Positions 40,229-48,125 are shown, numbered from the stretch's first letter. The stretch: DNA of 64,000 nt from Microtetraspora malaysiensis (GCF_001528665.1 NZ_BBYJ01000004.1:246472-310471); one strand, 5' to 3'. Made by a program: numbers and translations. The notes: generated from the letters alone by a model not told the origin.

Positions 40229-40256
40229 TATCCAAATTGACATATCCATTTGGATA
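40229..40256. promoter_or_regulatory. Palindromic operator between PadR and oxygenase genes
   Basis: Perfect 9-bp arms TATCCAAAT and ATTTGGATA flank a 10-base centre. A consensus -35 hexamer TTGACA (40237-40242) for the plus-strand gene lies inside it, with a weak GAAACT -10 at 40261. The location, 16 bases from the PadR start, and the symmetry make it a good autoregulatory PadR site that would block the oxygenase promoter. Confidence 0.75.
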
Positions 40257-40292
40257 CGTGGAAACTCGGGGGGACCTCACGAAGGAGCTGAG

Positions 40293-41633
40293 ATGTCCTA
40301 CCTGACTCCCGTGCCCGACGAGATCGACGCCGTCGACCTGCCCGTATCAGGCGCGCTGCCGCCGGAACTGACCGGCCGCTACTTCCGCAACGGCCCCAAC
40401 CCGCTGCCCGGCGAACGGTCCGGCCACTGGTTCATCGGGCACGGCATGGTGCACGGTGTCCGGCTGCGCGACGGCCGGGCGGAGTGGTACCGCAATCGCT
40501 GGGTGCACACCGGCAAGCTCGCCGGTCGACCGAACGTGCGACCCGACGGCCACCCTGATCTGGCGGTGGCGTCGGCGAACACGCATGTGATCGAGCACGC
40601 CGGACGCATCCTGGCCCTGGTGGAGAACGGCCTGCCGCACCAGATCACCCCCGACCTCGACACGGTCGGCGCCGTGGACTTCGAGGGCCGGCTGACCACG
40701 GCCATGACCGCCCACCCCAAACAGGACCCCGTGACCGGCGACCTGCACTTCTTCGGCTATGGGGTGCGCCCGCCGTACCTGACGTACCACCGGCTGGACG
40801 CATCAGGCGCACTTGTACACAGCCGCGAGGTCACGGTCCCCGGCGGCACCATGATGCACGACTTCGCCGTCACCGAGCATCACGTCGTCTGGCTCGACCT
40901 GCCGGTCACCTTCCAACCGCATCTGGTCGGCACGACCATGCCCTACCAGTGGGACGACCGCTACGGCGCCCGGCTGGGGGTCATGCGCCACGACCGTCCC
41001 GACGCCCCGGTCCACTGGTTCGACATCGCCCCCTGCTACGTCTTCCATGTGGGCAACGCCCACGAGGACGACAGCGGGCGTATCGTGCTCGACGCCGTCC
41101 GCTACAGCCGTGCCGACTTCACCGCCGTCTGGCGGGTGGCGGGCGGCGCCGCGAACCCGGCCGGCCCCGCCGCATCCGCGGCCGCCTCCCCCGACGGCGC
41201 GGCGCGGCTCCACCGCTGGACTCTCGATCCCGCCGCCGGCACCGTCACCGAGCAGCCGCTCGACGACCGCGCGGTGGAGTTCCCGACCCTGGACGACGAG
41301 CGGGTCGGCCGCGCCGCCCGTTACCTCTACACCAGCGACGACTCCGCGATCGTCAAATACGACCTCGTCGGCGGCGGTGTCAGCAGTCACCGTCTGGAGC
41401 CGGGCATCTACGTCGGAGAGGCGGTCTTCGTACCTGCCACCACCGGTCCGCGCCGGGAGGACGACGGCTGGCTGCTGTCGATCACCACCCGGCACGACGG
41501 CAGCGCCTCCCAGCTCCTGGTGCTCGACGCCGCAGACCTGACCGCACCCCCGGTAGCGGCCGTCGACCTGCCCCGGGCCGTCCCGGCAGGTTTCCACGGC
41601 TCATGGATCGCCGACGCCCCGGTCACCACCTGA
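40293..41633 (+). CDS. Carotenoid cleavage oxygenase (RPE65 family)
   Basis: This iron(II) dioxygenase family cleaves a carbon double bond in carotenoids, apocarotenoids or stilbenes. The protein has 446 residues, with GGAG before the ATG. The fold start is GRYFRNGPNP. The four iron histidines are plausibly those in TAHPKQD, MMHDFAVTEHH, VFHVGNAHED and GFHGSW, the last near the C-terminus as in the family. There is no signal peptide. No carotenoid synthesis genes are in the window, so the substrate is open. Expression is probably controlled by the divergent PadR. Confidence 0.92.
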   Translation: MSYLTPVPDEIDAVDLPVSGALPPELTGRYFRNGPNPLPGERSGHWFIGHGMVHGVRLRDGRAEWYRNRWVHTGKLAGRPNVRPDGHPDLAVASANTHVIEHAGRILALVENGLPHQITPDLDTVGAVDFEGRLTTAMTAHPKQDPVTGDLHFFGYGVRPPYLTYHRLDASGALVHSREVTVPGGTMMHDFAVTEHHVVWLDLPVTFQPHLVGTTMPYQWDDRYGARLGVMRHDRPDAPVHWFDIAPCYVFHVGNAHEDDSGRIVLDAVRYSRADFTAVWRVAGGAANPAGPAASAAASPDGAARLHRWTLDPAAGTVTEQPLDDRAVEFPTLDDERVGRAARYLYTSDDSAIVKYDLVGGGVSSHRLEPGIYVGEAVFVPATTGPRREDDGWLLSITTRHDGSASQLLVLDAADLTAPPVAAVDLPRAVPAGFHGSWIADAPVTT

Positions 41634-41669
41634 GAAGCACATTCGCGGTGCCGTCGTCCCGGCGTCGCG

Positions 41670-41688
41670 ACCTCGGGCAGGCCGAGGT
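41670..41688. terminator. Possible hairpin between convergent genes
   Basis: A 7-bp inverted repeat (ACCTCGG / CCGAGGT) with a 5-base loop lies in the 160 bases between the oxygenase gene and the convergent coiled-coil gene. It is short, so the call is weak. Confidence 0.4.
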
Positions 41689-41795
41689 GGAGGTGGTTGG
41701 ACACGCCGGGCTCCGGACGGCCGTACGGGTCGAGGTGGGCCCAGACGGGGCGTGCGGTCTGTGCGGCGTTCCCGGCCTGGCCTGAACGCGAGGCG

Positions 41796-42728
41796 TCAGG
41801 CTTCAAGCAGGTTTTCGCGGCGGGTGGCGAGGGCGTCCCGCTGCCGCGACAGTTCCTCGCACTGAGCGGCGAGCTGGCCGAGCATGCCGTCGATCCAGCG
41901 CGCCACCTCCTGAACCTCCTGGCCGGTCCGCGTGATCTTCTGATGCCGGTACATGTCGACGATGACGTTGTCGAAGACCATGTCGGCGAACCAGCGCGTG
42001 TCCACCTTGGGAAGCCGGGGGTGCGCAACGACTCCGACGTCGGCCAGCTCACGGGAGAACGCGTCGAGCGCTCGCTGCGCCTGCCAGGCCGCCTGGTCGG
42101 CGTCCCGGAGATGGCCGTGCTCGACCATGTCGGCGATGGTGCCGCCGCCGAGCACGTCCCAGGTGGACGCGCCGCGCGCCCCGCCGAGGGAGCGCAGGAC
42201 GTGCCCGACCCCGTTGGCCGCCGCCATCCCGGCGTGCCGCGCCTCCTCGTGCTCACGCAGATCCGCCTCGACGTGCGCGAGCTGCTCGGCGATCCCGGCC
42301 AGCTGCCGGCCGCGCGGGTCGTCGGAGTCGAGCAGCATCCGCTCCTTGCGGGCGAGCAGCCCGTTGAGCTCGCCGTCGGCGCTCGCCACCTCGGCGAGGC
42401 TCGCCTCGGCGGTACGCAGGTCGGCGGTCAGCCACTCCAGCCGGGTGCGCTGCCCGTGGACGCGCTGCCGGACGGCTTCCGCCTCGGCGCGCTCGCGGGC
42501 GAGCCGCTCCTCCTTGGTGCCGAGGAGCGAGGCGAAGAACCCGCCCTGCTCCAGCTTGACGACGTCCCGATCCTCCTTGGCGAGCTGCCGCTCCAGCTCG
42601 GCGAGCAACCGGGCGACCTCGTCGATCTGCCCGGTGAGAGCGGCGCGCTGCCGGGTCAGCCGCTCCCGGCGACGGGCCCGCTCCCTGGCGTCGCGGATCT
42701 CTTCGTCAAGAGCGTCAAAGGAGGTCAT
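41796..42728 (-). CDS. Cytoplasmic coiled-coil protein of unknown function
   Basis: The protein has 310 residues starting at MTSFDALDEE; a longer reading to 42854 adds a basic stretch without a ribosome binding site. Residues about 5-110 and 120-180 are predicted coiled coil (RERARRRERLTRQRAAL, LAELERQLAKEDRDVV). A compact region around 185-260 contains VLGGGTIADMVEHGHL and DTRWFADMVFDNVIVDMY, and a final helix pair ends at LLEA. No signal peptide or membrane segment is visible. I do not recognise the family. The 245 bases upstream, before the peptide-cassette gene, hold nothing recognisable. Confidence 0.75.
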   Translation of the reverse strand: MTSFDALDEEIRDARERARRRERLTRQRAALTGQIDEVARLLAELERQLAKEDRDVVKLEQGGFFASLLGTKEERLARERAEAEAVRQRVHGQRTRLEWLTADLRTAEASLAEVASADGELNGLLARKERMLLDSDDPRGRQLAGIAEQLAHVEADLREHEEARHAGMAAANGVGHVLRSLGGARGASTWDVLGGGTIADMVEHGHLRDADQAAWQAQRALDAFSRELADVGVVAHPRLPKVDTRWFADMVFDNVIVDMYRHQKITRTGQEVQEVARWIDGMLGQLAAQCEELSRQRDALATRRENLLEA

Positions 42729-42974
42729 ATCCGACAAGACGTACGAGCGACCGGCAGCGTTCCCCACCTCCCTCCGCTTCCGGTCACCCCGCCTCACTCG
42801 GGGTCTCGCCGGGAACCTGCAGCCGACCCTCGACGCGTTCAACCCGCACGCCACGAACGGCCAGGCCCTCGCGCACTCCCCGCGCCCCCGCGCCCCCGCT
42901 CACCCCCGCCCTCCTCACCTCTGCGCCCCGCTCGCCCTCGCGCAGGCGATGCAGCCGATGCGGCCGGTGACGAC

Positions 42975-43850
42975 TCAGGCGGCGAGTAAGCCGGGAGTGC
43001 GGCAGAGCCAGTCGTTGAGCGTTCCGGCGAAGCCGGACGGCGGGCCGATGCTGAGGCACGAGCCGTCGGCGCGACTGCCGAGCCGTACCCGGAACGGTCG
43101 CCGGCCGAGATCGGGGGCGCCGGAGACGCGCGCGGACTCGGCGCCGCCTATCCACAGGTGCTCGCCGATCGAGCGGCACCTCGCCTTGGGGCTCGCGGCG
43201 CTCCACGCGAGATGCCCGGGGAGCAGACACCGCGCCACACTGCGGAGCACGGAGACGGTGCAGAGACCGTGCACGCAGGCGGCCCCCTCCAGCATGATCT
43301 CGGGCAGGCCGAACCTCCGGAGCCCGCGTGTCGCGACGGTGAGGCAGGTGCAGGCGCCGCTGCCCGCCGGATCGCAGGGCGGGCAGGAGCCGCCGGAGCC
43401 GACGTCCGTGCTCCAGCCGAGCCAGTCGTCCTCAAGGTGGAACTCGCCCGGCTCCGCCTGGCATCCCGTGTGCGGCACGACGCCACCGGTGCGGACGTCG
43501 ACGATCACGCCGCGACAGGTGTCGGCGACACCGCGGGCCACCGCCCTGGCGACCTGCGCCGCCTCGGGCTGCCCGGCGACGGGCGCGGTGGCGGTGACCA
43601 CGATGTGATGACGGGCCGCGTGGAGCGCGGCACGCCCCTCGTCACCAAGACTCGTGCGCCGCCACGGTGACTGCGCGGCGGGGAACACCCGCAGGTCCAG
43701 CCGGGGCGTGCCGATCGCCCGGGCGGCCGCCTTCCGATGCGGCCCGCCCGTCCGCCATGGGACGGCCGCGCCAAGATCGGCCGACCGCCGATCGGCGGCG
43801 ACGACGAACACCGAGGTGGTCTCGGCCGGGACGGGATAGGTGATCTTCAT
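42975..43850 (-). CDS. Unrecognised Cys-rich protein at the end of the peptide cassette
   Basis: The protein has 291 residues. ATG at 43850 has GGAGG five bases before it. The middle part carries a cysteine cluster (GSCPPCDPAGSGACTC at about 160-175) and further cysteines around ACVHGLC and RCLL. The first 120 residues include a VVTATAPVAGQPEAAQVARAV segment that looks like a compact alpha/beta domain. It begins 38 bases after the M50 peptidase gene on the same strand, so it is likely the last gene of that operon. Immunity, tailoring of the peptide, or metal binding are all possible; none can be shown from sequence. Confidence 0.65.
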   Translation of the reverse strand: MKITYPVPAETTSVFVVAADRRSADLGAAVPWRTGGPHRKAAARAIGTPRLDLRVFPAAQSPWRRTSLGDEGRAALHAARHHIVVTATAPVAGQPEAAQVARAVARGVADTCRGVIVDVRTGGVVPHTGCQAEPGEFHLEDDWLGWSTDVGSGGSCPPCDPAGSGACTCLTVATRGLRRFGLPEIMLEGAACVHGLCTVSVLRSVARCLLPGHLAWSAASPKARCRSIGEHLWIGGAESARVSGAPDLGRRPFRVRLGSRADGSCLSIGPPSGFAGTLNDWLCRTPGLLAA

Positions 43851-43888
43851 GAGGTCCTCCTGTCGTTCCTGGAGACCCCAGCCTGCGG

Positions 43889-45199
43889 TCACGCGCGGCG
43901 GCCCGGCTCAACCGAACGCCGCTCTGTGGAAAACTCCGGCTCATCCACAGCCGGGCGGGCGCCGCCGGCCCGGATGGGAGCCGCCAGGACCGCGACGACC
44001 GACGCGAACCATCGCCTGATCCTGGACCCGTGCCTGCGCCACCACGTGCGCACCCAGAGCCCCTGGACCCCGGCCAGGACCGCGACCACGATCACGGCGT
44101 CGGCGACCGCCGCCCCCTCGCCGCCGTTCAGCAGGGTGCCGATCGCGGGCATCGCGATGGCTGAGAGGGCCGGCACCACGATCGTCGTCGCGACCGCCAG
44201 GCACACCACCGTGCCCAGCACGAGAAGCATCGTGTAGAGGCGCACCGCGGAGCGCTCCCGCCGGGAGAAGCGCGCCAGCGGGTTCGCGCCGCCCCGGCCC
44301 AGCAGGCGGGCGATCAGGTGCCGCCCGTACGCCACGCCGTCGCCGTACAGGTTCCGGCACCCGGCGAGGTCCTGGGCCACGAAGTAGAGGTCCGTACGCA
44401 TGAAGATGAGGAGTTGGAAGCTCATCGCGTCGATCTGCGTCAGCACGACGATGGAGAGGCCGGTGTGGGCGCCCTCCTCCGACGGTACAACGCACAACAG
44501 GACAAATCCGGCGGCGGCGATGGCGGCGTCCAGGGCCATTCCGGCGAGGTAGACGGTCATCCGGACCCGCTTCTCCTCGCCCCAGACGCCGGAGACGTCC
44601 GTCTGCGCCACGAGGAACTGCAGGCGCGAGCCGAGGGTGATCCGTCCGGGCACCCCGGCGGCCCGCGCCGTGCACAGGTGGGCGAGCTCGTGCAGCATCA
44701 CCAGGGACCAGGCGATGGCGATCTGGGAGACCAGCGAGATGGTGCCGAACTCGCTCCAGGCCATGATGCTCGGGCTCGGCATGATCTCCGGCCGTACGGC
44801 GAGCGCGGCCAGCCCGCAGAGGATGAGCCCCACCAGCCCGGCGTGCACCCCCGACCTCAGCGTCCACCGGACATGGCGCGGCTTCAGCCAGGGCAGCGAG
44901 GGGCTCTCCCGGTCGGTTTCGCCGGTGGGCCGTCCGTCGATCTCGGCGACGAAGCCGACGTCGATCAGAGCCGCGACGAAGTCGGCCACGTCGACGGTGG
45001 TCCCGGTCTCGGCCGCGACGCGTGCGGCCACGGCGTCGATGGGCCCGCCCTCGGCCAGCAACTCGATGACCCGTTGCCCGATGTCCGGAAAGGACACGAA
45101 ATCCCCGGTCTCGACCCGTCCGACGATCCAGTCGTCGCCGTCGCGGCGCGTTCGGAGCGGGTGCAGCCGCACGCGGGACGCTCCGGTCACCGCGCGCAT
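43889..45199 (-). CDS. Membrane M50-type zinc peptidase with N-terminal PqqD-like domain
   Basis: The protein has 436 residues. ATG at 45199 lies inside the end of the ThiF gene, so the two overlap by 13 bases and are coupled. Residues about 8-90 look like a PqqD-like winged helix (DDWIVGRVETGDFVSFPDIGQ, then two helices), the fold used to hold leader peptides. After a helix at about 118-137, the zinc motif HELAH is at 170-174 within a membrane segment, and a second family motif RTDLYFVAQDL supplies the third ligand Asp. Four or five more helices follow. The architecture recalls YydH, the membrane peptidase of the Bacillus epipeptide system. It probably cuts the leader from the peptide encoded at 46565 during or before export. 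Confidence 0.82.
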   Translation of the reverse strand: MRAVTGASRVRLHPLRTRRDGDDWIVGRVETGDFVSFPDIGQRVIELLAEGGPIDAVAARVAAETGTTVDVADFVAALIDVGFVAEIDGRPTGETDRESPSLPWLKPRHVRWTLRSGVHAGLVGLILCGLAALAVRPEIMPSPSIMAWSEFGTISLVSQIAIAWSLVMLHELAHLCTARAAGVPGRITLGSRLQFLVAQTDVSGVWGEEKRVRMTVYLAGMALDAAIAAAGFVLLCVVPSEEGAHTGLSIVVLTQIDAMSFQLLIFMRTDLYFVAQDLAGCRNLYGDGVAYGRHLIARLLGRGGANPLARFSRRERSAVRLYTMLLVLGTVVCLAVATTIVVPALSAIAMPAIGTLLNGGEGAAVADAVIVVAVLAGVQGLWVRTWWRRHGSRIRRWFASVVAVLAAPIRAGGARPAVDEPEFSTERRSVEPGRRA

Positions 45200-46332
45200 A
45201 CGGAGCACCCCGCTTCACCGCGCGGGAACTCGGCGTAGATCGGCTGCTGCGGGGCGATGAGGTTGGTTCCCTGGATGAAACCGGCGGTGATCGGGGGCAC
45301 GCCGGTGATGACGCGGAGGACGCTTTGGGCGACGAGGTTGCCGCACAACCCCGCCGATGTGGCGATGGCGCCCGGTCCCCCGAGATCGACAGGACGGTAC
45401 GCGGCGTCCGTCCGCTTCCGGTCCTCGATCCGCTGCATGCACTCATAGCAGGCCCCTCGCCCCGGCACGAAGACGCCCGTGGTGACGAGAGGGCCGCTGT
45501 AGCCGCCGCCCACCCACGGGACCCCCGCCGCGAAGCAGGCCCGGCTGGCCCAGACGCGGATGCCGTCCTCGCCTCTGGGCTCGTCGGCGCACAGCGCCAG
45601 CACGTCGAACCCCGGCAGCAGGTCGGCCAGGTCTTGCTCGCCCCGGACACGCGCCGGCACGCCGGACACCTCGATGTCGGAGTTCAGCGTCGTCAGCCTC
45701 TCGACGGCGACCTCCACCTTGGGGCGGCCGATGTCGTCCTCGGCGAAGATGAGCTGCCGGTTGAGGTTGGACAGCTCGACCCGGTCGTCGTCGATCAGAT
45801 GCAGGGCTCCCACTCCGGAGGCGGCCAGGGCCAGCGCCACCGACGCCCCCGCGCCGCCAACGCCGACCAGCAGCACCCGCGACCGGCGCAACCTGAGCTG
45901 GGCGTCCCAGCCGCGCTCGCGCGGGGTGAGGTCGGCCCACCGGAAGAACGCGTGGCCCCGGCTGTAACGTTCGCGCTCCCGGCGGCTCAGCTCGGGGGCC
46001 TCCGTCGCCCCCGCGTCCTCGATGTGGCCGGTGCCGACGAGCTGCGCGACGATCGCCACCGCGTCGTGCCGGGTCAGTTCCGGGAAGCCCGCACGCACCA
46101 CCTCGGCGACGTCCGCGCAGGTGCGCGTGCCGTTCATCGCCTCGATGGCCGTCCACACCCAGCCGTGGGGGTCGTTGATTTCATGGGCCAGCCCGTAGAT
46201 GTCGCCTCCGATGCGTATCCGGCCGTCGTCAAGGCGATAGGCCGCATGCTCGGGCTTTATTCTCGGCAACCGCAATCGGGCCTCCCGTAAAGATGTGAAA
46301 CCGCTCTCATGCCACCCGGACACCGTCTCCAT
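45187..46332 (-). CDS. E1/ThiF-family adenylyltransferase with recognition domain (MccB-like)
   Basis: The protein has 381 residues. The ATG at 46332 has only a weak GGAAAG ahead; GTG 46323 is possible. Residues about 20-105 form a winged-helix region (AYRLDDGRIRIGGDIYGLAHE, then helices) of the kind that binds precursor peptides. The E1 domain starts near 150: LLVGVGGAGASVA (ATP loop), LIDDDRVELSNLNRQ and IGRPKVEVA are canonical. Four cysteines, 295/298 (CYEC) and 376/379 (CSVC), bind structural zinc. MccB of microcin C has this same order and adenylates a C-terminal Asn. ThiF relatives in thiamine, molybdopterin or TOMM pathways are alternatives, but no ThiS/MoaD-type protein with a GG end is nearby. 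Confidence 0.85.
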   Translation of the reverse strand: METVSGWHESGFTSLREARLRLPRIKPEHAAYRLDDGRIRIGGDIYGLAHEINDPHGWVWTAIEAMNGTRTCADVAEVVRAGFPELTRHDAVAIVAQLVGTGHIEDAGATEAPELSRRERERYSRGHAFFRWADLTPRERGWDAQLRLRRSRVLLVGVGGAGASVALALAASGVGALHLIDDDRVELSNLNRQLIFAEDDIGRPKVEVAVERLTTLNSDIEVSGVPARVRGEQDLADLLPGFDVLALCADEPRGEDGIRVWASRACFAAGVPWVGGGYSGPLVTTGVFVPGRGACYECMQRIEDRKRTDAAYRPVDLGGPGAIATSAGLCGNLVAQSVLRVITGVPPITAGFIQGTNLIAPQQPIYAEFPRGEAGCSVCAR

Positions 46333-46402
46333 GCGCTTTCCACGGCGCGGCCCGCGCGCTTTCCCCTTTCCCCGCCCGTGCGTCCGCCGGAGGACGCCGA
46401 CG

Positions 46403-46480
46403 ATGAAGCCCGGAAAAAGACACGAGCACCCCAAGAAAGGGTCGGATAAGAAAGGAAAAGGCGCGCCGAAAGTCAGATAA
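46403..46480 (+). CDS. Possible 25-residue Lys-rich ORF, antisense to the cassette
   Basis: GGAGGAC lies eight bases before an ATG, and the frame encodes a very basic 25-residue peptide (starts MKPGKRHEHPKK, ends APKVR). The strand is opposite to the surrounding operon and lysine is rare in this genome. It could be a real small protein or a chance frame with a good ribosome binding site. It overlaps no other gene and sits between the peptide gene and thiF. Confidence 0.3.
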   Translation: MKPGKRHEHPKKGSDKKGKGAPKVR

Positions 46481-46501
46481 AGGCGTACGGGATCCAGGAA
46501 A

Positions 46502-46515
46502 CGCGGAGAGCCGCG
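46502..46515 (-). terminator. Short hairpin between peptide and ThiF genes
   Basis: CGCGG and CCGCG flank a four-base loop AGAG. In microcin C operons a hairpin after the peptide gene reduces read-through so that more peptide than enzyme is made; this one lies in the right place but is short, so the call is weak. Confidence 0.3.
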
Positions 46516-46564
46516 ATCGGGCGCCGGAAAGGCCTCCTCTCGTGGCTCCGCCTGCGATACGGGA

Positions 46565-46699
46565 TCAGTTTCCCGTGGAGTTGCTCATCCGTACGGTGGT
46601 TTCGAGCCGGTCGAGCCGGCGGATCTCGATCTTGACCGCTTCCTCGACTGAGGTGTTTTCCGCGGGCTTGTTCTCGTCGAGGTCCCTGAGTTCGCTCAC
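46565..46699 (-). CDS. Candidate precursor peptide (MccA-like), 44 residues ending in Asn
   Basis: A GTG start at 46699 has a good ribosome binding site (AGAGGAAG, six bases away). The frame continues upstream to a second GTG at 46720. The peptide begins MSELRDLDENKPAE, is acidic and helix-prone in the middle (EEAVKIEIRRLDRLE), and ends RMSNSTGN. The final seven residues, MSNSTGN, start with Met and end in Gly-Asn, and a C-terminal Asn is the residue modified in microcin C (MRTGNAN). An ATG at 46588 could even encode this heptapeptide directly, though without a ribosome binding site. The gene lies between the exporter and the ThiF enzyme on the same strand. No cysteines are present, so thiazole chemistry is not expected. 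Confidence 0.65.
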   Translation of the reverse strand: MSELRDLDENKPAENTSVEEAVKIEIRRLDRLETTVRMSNSTGN

Positions 46700-46762
46700 G
46701 AGCTTCCTCTTTTCGCACACCTGATTGACGTTGCCGACCAATTAGCGGCCGGCGCGGATGTC

Positions 46763-46791
46763 AGAGTAGATCACCGGCCACGTAAGGGAAA
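46763..46791 (-). promoter_or_regulatory. Possible promoter for the peptide gene
   Basis: On the minus strand TTTCCC and TACTCT are 17 bases apart, about 65 bases before the peptide start, in an AT-richer pocket after the exporter stop. The -10 fits the TAnnnT pattern; the -35 is poor. Its presence would let the peptide be made separately from the exporter. Confidence 0.3.
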
Positions 46792-46823
46792 GATCTGATT
46801 TACCGCCGATTTCGAACTCTTCG

Positions 46824-48125
46824 TCAGGGCGCTTTGAGCGATGTCGGCGTCGCCTCCGCCGCCCCGTCCGGGGCGGCCGGAGCGACGTCGCTGTGGAAAC
46901 GCGTCATTCCACGGAAAAAGAGAGCGGCGAGTGGCACGGCGAATCCGCCGACCGTGCCGATCACCAGCAGTGCCGACCGGCCGATCGCCGCGCTGACCGG
47001 ACCGGTCAGCGCCAGCCCGAGGGGCATCATGACGGAGGAGGCCAGCCAGTCCACCGACGTGACCCGGGCGAGCCGCTCCGGAGGGATCTCGCGCTGCAGG
47101 TTCATGACCCACTGCACGGCGAAGATCTCCAGCCCCAGCCCGGCGACGATGTAGCAGCCGTACAGGAACTCCGGCGTCACCGGCCAGATGAGGGCGAGCG
47201 GCACGGCTCCGTACAGCGCGAGCCCGATGACGCCGGTCAGCCCGGCCCGGCCGGGTTTCCATTTCATGCTGACGACCCCGCCCGCCAGGCCGCCGACCGA
47301 GAGCAGGGCGAGGGCGGTGCCGTACACGGCGTCGCCACCGAATGTGTCGCGGGAGACCAGGGGCAGCAGGACCTGCGTGGGCGCGACCGTGAGCATGAGC
47401 TGGAGCGCGACGGCGATGATGACGCCGGTCACCCAGGGCCGCCGCAGCACCTCGGAGAGGCCGTCCGCGATCTCCCGTACGGCCGAGGAACGCGGGGCGG
47501 CGGCGACCGGGGGTTCCCGCAGCGGCAGCAGCAGGAGGAGTCCGAGCACGTAGGCCGCCAGCACGGCGAGGAACCCGACCCGGGGAGACCAGACGGTCAC
47601 CACGTACGCGCCGAGCCCCGGCCCGACGATGGCGCCGATCCGCCAGGAGACCGCGCCCATCGCGACGCCCGTCGGGCGCTGCTCGGGGGTGAGGACGGAC
47701 GACAGGCACGCCTGGTAGGCGGGCCGGTGGAACGCCTCCGCGGCCCCGACGAGGAAGACCAGGACGGCGAGGAGCGACGCGGGAGCGTCGCCGCGCAGCC
47801 CGACGGCGACCGCGCAGCACTGGAAGCCGAGAGAGACGATCATGACCGTCCGGCGGGGCAGCCGGTCCGCCCACAACCCGCCGAGCAACGCGAAAAGGAT
47901 CAGCGCGATCCACCGGCCGGTGAATATCGCGCCCACGGTCGAGGCGGTCCCACCCGAGTTCAGGGCCGCGATGGTCACCGTGACCGGGAAGATCTGATCG
48001 GCCGCCACCGACATCGTGAAGCTGAGCCACAGCAGTCGAAACTCACGGTTTCGCACCAGGGAGCCATCGGCGGGTCGGCGCGGACGAATGAGCCTTCGCA
48101 TACGAGCGCGCATGCACGAAATCAT
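46824..48125 (-). CDS. MFS transporter, putative peptide-nucleotide exporter
   Basis: The protein has 433 residues with 12 predicted helices and an internal repeat. A basic N-terminus (RMRRLIRPRRPADGS) precedes helix 1; the MFS loop 2-3 motif appears as GGLWADRLPRRTV. The similarity is to the DHA3/Enterobactin-exporter (MFS_3) type that moves small peptides, siderophores and drugs. It is the first gene of the minus-strand cassette and stands 125 bases before the peptide gene. In microcin C operons an MFS exporter (MccC) removes the finished compound and gives self-protection. The long AT-rich leader at 48126-48190 may hold its promoter. Confidence 0.85.
   Translation of the reverse strand: MISCMRARMRRLIRPRRPADGSLVRNREFRLLWLSFTMSVAADQIFPVTVTIAALNSGGTASTVGAIFTGRWIALILFALLGGLWADRLPRRTVMIVSLGFQCCAVAVGLRGDAPASLLAVLVFLVGAAEAFHRPAYQACLSSVLTPEQRPTGVAMGAVSWRIGAIVGPGLGAYVVTVWSPRVGFLAVLAAYVLGLLLLLPLREPPVAAAPRSSAVREIADGLSEVLRRPWVTGVIIAVALQLMLTVAPTQVLLPLVSRDTFGGDAVYGTALALLSVGGLAGGVVSMKWKPGRAGLTGVIGLALYGAVPLALIWPVTPEFLYGCYIVAGLGLEIFAVQWVMNLQREIPPERLARVTSVDWLASSVMMPLGLALTGPVSAAIGRSALLVIGTVGGFAVPLAALFFRGMTRFHSDVAPAAPDGAAEATPTSLKAP

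Noticed and set aside
41634..41795. Protein-like minus-strand stretch (HLDPYGRPEPGVSNHLHLGLP) between the oxygenase and coiled-coil genes
   Set aside because: It has no start, no ribosome binding site and no recognisable family; it may be a remnant or chance. It is not supported as a gene.
45187..46332. Thiamine or molybdopterin ThiF/MoeB gene
   Set aside because: The N-terminal recognition domain and the peptide, peptidase and exporter neighbours do not fit those pathways, and no ubiquitin-like partner with a Gly-Gly end was seen.
46542..46724. Plus-strand open frame of 60 residues in the peptide region
   Set aside because: It is the complement of the 44-residue peptide gene, has no ribosome binding site, and its Ser-rich sequence is not protein-like.
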